Assembly (NCBI GenBank): GCA_903813345.2 | Contig: CAIIXF020000011.1 | Coordinates: 9,334,842-9,398,841 of the forward strand | Length of the DNA: 64,000 nt | Reading direction: 5' to 3' | DNA from: Owenia fusiformis | Taxonomy: Eukaryota; Annelida; Polychaeta; Sabellida; Oweniidae | In this document: positions 59,590 through 64,000 of the stretch, one piece after another | Layout of the letters: every line of letters begins with the position of its first letter | Position numbering within the stretch: position 1 is the stretch's first letter | Notes under the pieces: model-generated | Told to the model about the DNA's origin: nothing | The model's database searches: none | What the model saw: only the letters and a program-made list of their open reading frames with translations | Made by a program: the position numbers and the translations under genes

Positions 59590-61620
59590 TGCTTACTTGC
59601 TTGCTCGCTTCCTCCCTTCCTTGCTTCTTCGCTTCCTTCCTTCCTTGCTTCCTGGCTTCCTTCCTCGCTTCCTCACATCCTTCCTTCCTCGCTTCCTTCC
59701 ATCCTTGCTTCCTTCCTTCCTCGCTTCTTTCCTTCTTTGCTTCATTCCTTCCTTGCTTCCTCACTTCATTCCTTCGCTTCCTCCCTTCCTTGCTTCCTTC
59801 CTTCCTCACTTCCCTCCTTTATTTCTTGCTTCCTTCCTTGCTTCCCTCCTCGCTTCCTTCCTCGCTTCCTCCCTTCCTTGCTTCCTCGTATTCTTGCATC
59901 CTTCCTTCCTCGCTTCCTTCCTTCCATCCTTGCTTCCTTCCTTCCTTTCTTGTATCCTCCCTTCCTTGCTTCCTCACTTCCTTCCTTCTTCGCTTCTTCG
60001 CTTCATTGCATCCTTCCTTCGGTCCTTCCTCGCTTCCTTCCTTCCGTCCTTCCTTCATTGCTTCCTCGCTTACTTCCTTCCTCGCATCCTTCCTTCCTTG
60101 CTTCCTCCTTTCCTTGCTTCCTCCCTTCCTTGCTTCTTTCCCTCATTGCTTCCTCGCTTCCTGACTTCCTTCCTTCCTTGCTTCCTCGCTTCTTTCCTTT
60201 CTCGCTTCCTTCCTTCCTTGCTTCTTTCCTTCCTCGCTTCCTACCTTCCTTTCTTCCTCGCCTCCTTTTCTTGCTTCCTTCCTTCTTTGCTTCCTTCCTT
60301 CCTCGCATCTTTCCTTCCTCGCTTGCTTCCCACCTTGCTTCCTCGCTTCCTTCCTCCCTCGCTTCATTCCTTCCTTGCTTCCTCGCCTCTCTCTTTCATC
60401 ACTTCCTTCCTTCCCTCCTTGCTTCATTCCTTCCTTCCTTCCTCGCCCCTTCTTTTCTTGCTTCCTTCCTTCCTTGCTTCCTCGCTTCCTCCCGTCCTCG
60501 CATCTTTCCTTCCTCGCTTCCTTCCTACCTTGCTTCCTCGCTTCCTTCCTTCCTTCCTCACTTCCTTCCTTCCTCGCATCTTTCCTTCCATGCTTTTTTC
60601 CTTCCTCGCTCCCTTCTTTCTTCCTTTGTTTCCTCGCTTTCTTCATAAATTTCTTCCTCACTTCCTTTCCTCCTTCCTTCCTTGCTTCATTCCTTCCTTC
60701 CATGCTTCCTCGCTTGCTTTCTTCCTGGCTTCCTCGCTTCCTTCTTTCCTTCCTTCCTTCCTTCCTCGCTTCCTTCCTTCCTCACTTCCTTCCTTCCTCA
60801 CTTCCCTCCTTCATTCCTTGCTTCCTCCCTTCCTCACTTCCTTCTTTCCTCTTTCCTTGCTTCCTCGTTCCCTTCATTCTTTCCTCGCGTTGTTCTTTTG
60901 TCGCTTCATTCCTTCCTTGCTTCCTTCCCTCCTTGCTTTCTCGCCTTCTTTCCTTACTTACTTCCTTCCTTGCTTTTTTCCTTCCTTCCTTTCTTGCGTC
61001 TTTGCTTGCTTCCTTCCTTCCTTGATTCATCGTTTCCTTCCTTCTTTGCTTCCTGGCTTCCTTTCTTCCTCGTTCCCTTCCTTGCTTCCTCAGTTCCTTC
61101 CTTCCTTCCTCGCATCGTTCCTTCCTTGTTCCCTCGCTTCCGTCCTTTCTTTCTTCCTCAGTTCCTTCCTTCCTTGCTTCCTCACTTTCTTCCCTCCTCG
61201 CTTTCTCGTTTCCTTGCTTCCTTCCTTCCTTCTTTGCTTCCTTGCGTCCTTCCTTCCTCGGAATCTTTCCTTCCTCACTTCCTACCTTGCTTCCTCGCTT
61301 CCTTCTTTCCTCGTTTCCCTCTTTCCTTCCTTGCTTTTTTTCCTTCCTCGCTCCCTTCTTTCCCCCTTCTTTGCTTCCTCGCTTCCTTCACAAATTTCTT
61401 CCTCACTTCCTTCCTTTCTTCCTTCCTTCCTTGCTTTATTGCTTCTCTCCTTCCCTCCTTCCTTCCTTTTTTCCTTCCTTGCTTACTTATATTACTCCCA
61501 CCTTCACTTCTTCGATTTACTTCCTCCATCCCTTCTTTACTTGCTTGCTAACTCAATTACTTACTTCGTTGCTTGTTGACTTCCTCACATCCTTGCTTGC
61601 TTTCTTGATTATTTACATTC
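59590..61620. repeat. 2-kb pyrimidine tract (CTTCCTTCCTTG)n
   Basis: Almost uninterrupted C/T on the plus strand with G at regular intervals (GCTTCCTTCCTTC, TTCCTCG). All six frames are partly open, giving Phe-Leu-Pro-Ser and Glu-Gly-Arg-Lys pseudo-proteins up to 660 residues that are not genes. Confidence 0.97.
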
Positions 61621-61659
61621 TTTCATATGGCAGTGGAAAGACAAATTTTGATGAAAACC

Positions 61660-62215
61660 TGCAAACCAACAAACGAACGAGGAAAGAACGCAAGGATGGA
61701 CAGAAGAACAGCCGAAAAAACAATGAATGAACAAACGGACGGATAGGCGGCCAAAAGAACGCATGAAGGAAAGATAGAAGAAAACAATTTACAAAAGATC
61801 GAACCCACGCACGCAAGAACGTAGTTACAAACGAACGCACGAATGAACGCACGAACGAACGAACACACAAACGAACGCAAAAAGAACGAACAGACGAACG
61901 CACGCATGAATGGACGGTTGAACGAAAGCATGCACGGACGAACGGACGGCTAGACGGACGAACCCACGAACGAAAGGGCAGTCAGACGAAAGCAAGCACA
62001 AACGGACGGTCAGACGAACGCATTCGCACACAAACGGACGGACAATCGCACGGATGCACGCACGAACGAACGAATGGACGGTCGGACGAACGCTGCCACG
62101 AACGCATGATTGGGCGATGCACGCTCGAACGATCAATCTGTCGGATGAACGCACGCATGAACGAACGGACCGTCGGACGAACGCACGCACGAACGAACGG
62201 TCGGACAAAGAAACC
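61660..62215. repeat. ACGA-rich tetranucleotide array
   Basis: Degenerate GAACGAACG/GACGGACG/CGCACGAACG repeats directly after the pyrimidine tract. The frames inside (such as 61825-62217 minus) are low complexity. Confidence 0.93.
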
Positions 62216-63085
62216 AATGAAATATATTTGTCCTCAGAAGTATAATCCTTGGAATAGTTAATTATGTAGAATGTACATTTAACTCCGAAATGTACAAAGT
62301 CTATTTACTTATAAAAATTTGATCATGCCGCTGACAGATGGATTAGACTGCCTGAAGTTGAAGAAGAAATATTTTTGATGTTGCCATAGAATGATATGTT
62401 ATGTGATTGTCATTAATACGTTATTTGCACATTCGTGTACGTTCATATAAAGAAGCTCACTATATTCATGGAATAATGATGAAGCTTTCCTCATGATCGA
62501 AGCGGGTAGTCGTGAAATTTGCTCGTGTTTTCAGCGGGGTCTCCTCATGTTTTCAGCGGGGCCTCCTCATTTTTTCAGCGGGGCCACTGGAACACCTTTA
62601 ATGATGTATTTCGACCCCCATGGCAGGTGTCATTGTCCAGTAACTTATCAATACAGACCATCTTGATCCGATATTTATTATGGAGTATGTAAATCGTATT
62701 TATTGCCTTTATTTTAACGATAAAGGTAATATATGAACAGTAAATTATGCAAACGTGCATGTTGACGCCCCTTTCCTTCATGCAAGTAAAAAATAATCAT
62801 TTTTCATGTCATTTTTTGTCAAATATATCTGTTTTTAAAGTTTTGCTGGAGTATCAAAGAACGGTAATAAGTATTTTCATCCTTTTGGTTCATTTTCCAA
62901 AGTGATACAAATAAACAGGACTATGCTCGCGATTTCAGCGGGGACTTGCTCGCGATTTTTCAATCATAGCGGGGCTTTAGATATTACCCGTGATATTTGA
63001 GAAAACAGAGAACAAACATTTAGGTTCCTCTATCTTTGTGATACAATAAAGTAGAATTTTGACATGAATGCTTATGCATCATATA

Positions 63086-64000
63086 CGAGGGGCATTTGAA
63101 AAGTTCGTTTCTTTTTGCTCTAATTTTTTTAATTTTACTCATTCATTTATGATACTTTCAGCATATGTTCCATATACATATATCTTGAGTTTACATCAAT
63201 ATAAATATGATAAGGAAGTGAACTTTTGGTTGCCATGGTAACAGCGAGACTTGGTTCCATGGAGCACCTTAAAAATTCAATGCATGAAACATGCATTCAA
63301 TGAAAAAACTTAATATGTTCTTTTGAAAATGACAGTTATTTGTTTAAAATGTGTTGTCATAGCAAAACGCTAGTGGTGTAATAGTGTTCTACAGATGAAT
63401 GGACTCACTGTGCTGTCAGTGTAATGTCATAAACCTCCGTCAAAATAGGCCCACTCTCTTCACTAAAATTTTGGTGGAGCAGGTGTTTCCAAACAGTGGA
63501 GCAAAATGGTGAATGAACTTATCAAAGAGCAGAGACTTTGCATTAAACAAGAACAAGAAAAAGACTTAAATGACACAGTAAGAACAGGTAAAGCAACATA
63601 TGAAGACATTTGTTGTTCCTATTCCATGATAAGAAGCTGGTTCAACATGCTCAAGAAAGGCATCTCAACCATCAAAGATGAGCCAAGAAGCGGGTAAAAA
63701 GGACAGCGATATTGAAAGAAAACATGAATTTAGTGAAGACAATAATTGAACAGGTAAATGTCTATATGGATTGGATAGGGAGGTTTAGAAAGTGCATTCT
63801 ATTTGGGGGAGAATACTTCGAAAGAGATAGAGAGCCCTGAATTAGTCCTACTGGCTTAATGTTGTGGCAATGATAAGATAGAAGGCCCATAGACTGCACA
63901 TTATGGTTGGATATACAGTATTGATTGTGACGTAAAAGTATCCACATTCAAATTGCTCCACGATATCGAGACAAGTATATTTCTAACGGATGTAAAACTG
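63086..64000 (+). mobile_element. Decayed mariner element, cut by window edge
   Basis: Left end CGAGGGGCATTTGAAAAGTT after TA (63084-63085) is a mariner inverted repeat. Frame 63506-63697 starts VNELIKEQRLCIKQEQEKD and ends SWFNMLKKGISTIKDEPRSG, the N-terminal helix-turn-helix of mariner transposases; after a frameshift it continues KRTAILKENMNLVKTIIEQ. The DDD catalytic region is not seen before 64000. Inactive. Confidence 0.8.

Larger units (their letters stand above)
58621..62992. mobile_element. 4.37-kb element with CAC...GTG ends and 5-bp target duplication
   Basis: Terminal inverted repeat of about 70 bp starting CACGGGTA, containing TATCTAAAGCCCCGCTATGA and AATCGCGAGCAAGT; flanked by ATATT on both sides (58616-58620 and 62993-62997). 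Subterminal clusters of CCCGCTGAAAACA(T/G)GAG at 59060-59130 are mirrored in inverse at 62520-62590. No transposase; the core is a pyrimidine tract and an ACGA array. Confidence 0.88.

Noticed and set aside
59554-61730. Long open frames up to 660 residues (Phe/Leu/Pro/Ser-rich) and their minus-strand partners
   Set aside because: All frames of the pyrimidine tract are open together; the translations are simple repeats and shift frame freely.
61613-62217. Arg/Ser/Val/Phe-rich frames (FVRSFVRSFVRSFV)
   Set aside because: Low-complexity translation of the ACGA-rich array.
58621-62992. Firm assignment of the element to the RAG/Transib group
   Set aside because: Only the CAC ends and 5-bp duplication agree; the heptamer differs and there is no transposase, so it is left as a hypothesis.

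Overview
The window is animal (metazoan) genomic DNA: AT-rich, many short exons with GT-AG introns, and introns swollen by DNA transposons, LINE fragments and tandem repeats. The two genes, the repeat style and a single sestrin-type gene suggest a marine invertebrate (lophotrochozoan or invertebrate deuterostome); the sequence does not let me name the species. It carries two conserved genes in tail-to-tail (convergent) order with about 5.6 kb between their stop codons.

Gene 1 (+, 622-5235) is the 3' part of a sestrin: six in-phase coding exons, 364 codons plus stop, ending in the family's C-terminal [14 protein letters not shown]-type sequence. Its first exons lie upstream of the window. Residues usually assigned to the N-terminal redox motif and to the leucine pocket are altered (see findings).

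Gene 2 (-, 10827-58109) is the 3' part of MDN1 (midasin/Rea1), the giant AAA ATPase that strips assembly factors from pre-60S ribosomes. I traced 43 coding exons whose phases chain without a break, giving about 2,920 residues: the post-AAA linker, the Asp/Glu-rich region spread over roughly eleven exons (33481 down to 15153), and the C-terminal MIDAS/VWA domain (11987-12676) plus the last exon with the stop at 10827-10829. The AAA ring exons must lie beyond 64000. One symmetrical 210-nt exon is present twice, 258 bp apart, with one synonymous difference.

Repeat landscape, left to right: an inverted dispersed repeat shared by 1-430 and 49340-50090; a foldback at 3563-3688; a ~330-bp dispersed repeat (3734 and 47807); an 18-bp minisatellite (8648-8800); a mariner-type MITE (9987-10608); a TA-flanked element (11142-11876); several copies of a CGGAGTAGCAAATCC-family element (11280, 13212, 14277, 24268, 38290, 45529); a TCACACCA-family element (16488-18350 and 35837-36613) containing a ~120-bp satellite; a 26-bp tandem array (19265-20279); a nested pair of inverted-repeat elements (21548-26746 containing 21825-25727); a 3.6-kb minisatellite rich in CCACGCCC boxes (28556-32160); LINE fragments (32400, 39410, 41703); a perfect palindrome (34098-34250); a 2.9-kb element with subterminal motif arrays (52859-55747); and a 4.37-kb element with CAC...GTG ends and a 5-bp target duplication (58621-62992) that contains a 2-kb pure pyrimidine tract and a 0.55-kb ACGA-rich array. 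A decayed mariner runs off the right edge.

Short introns not listed separately (for example 805-1177, 1409-1777, 4771-5148, 12677-13042, 18594-18950, 43278-43609, 46613-46924, 47096-47385, 56059-56414, 57044-57381) show nothing I recognise beyond AT-rich unique sequence.
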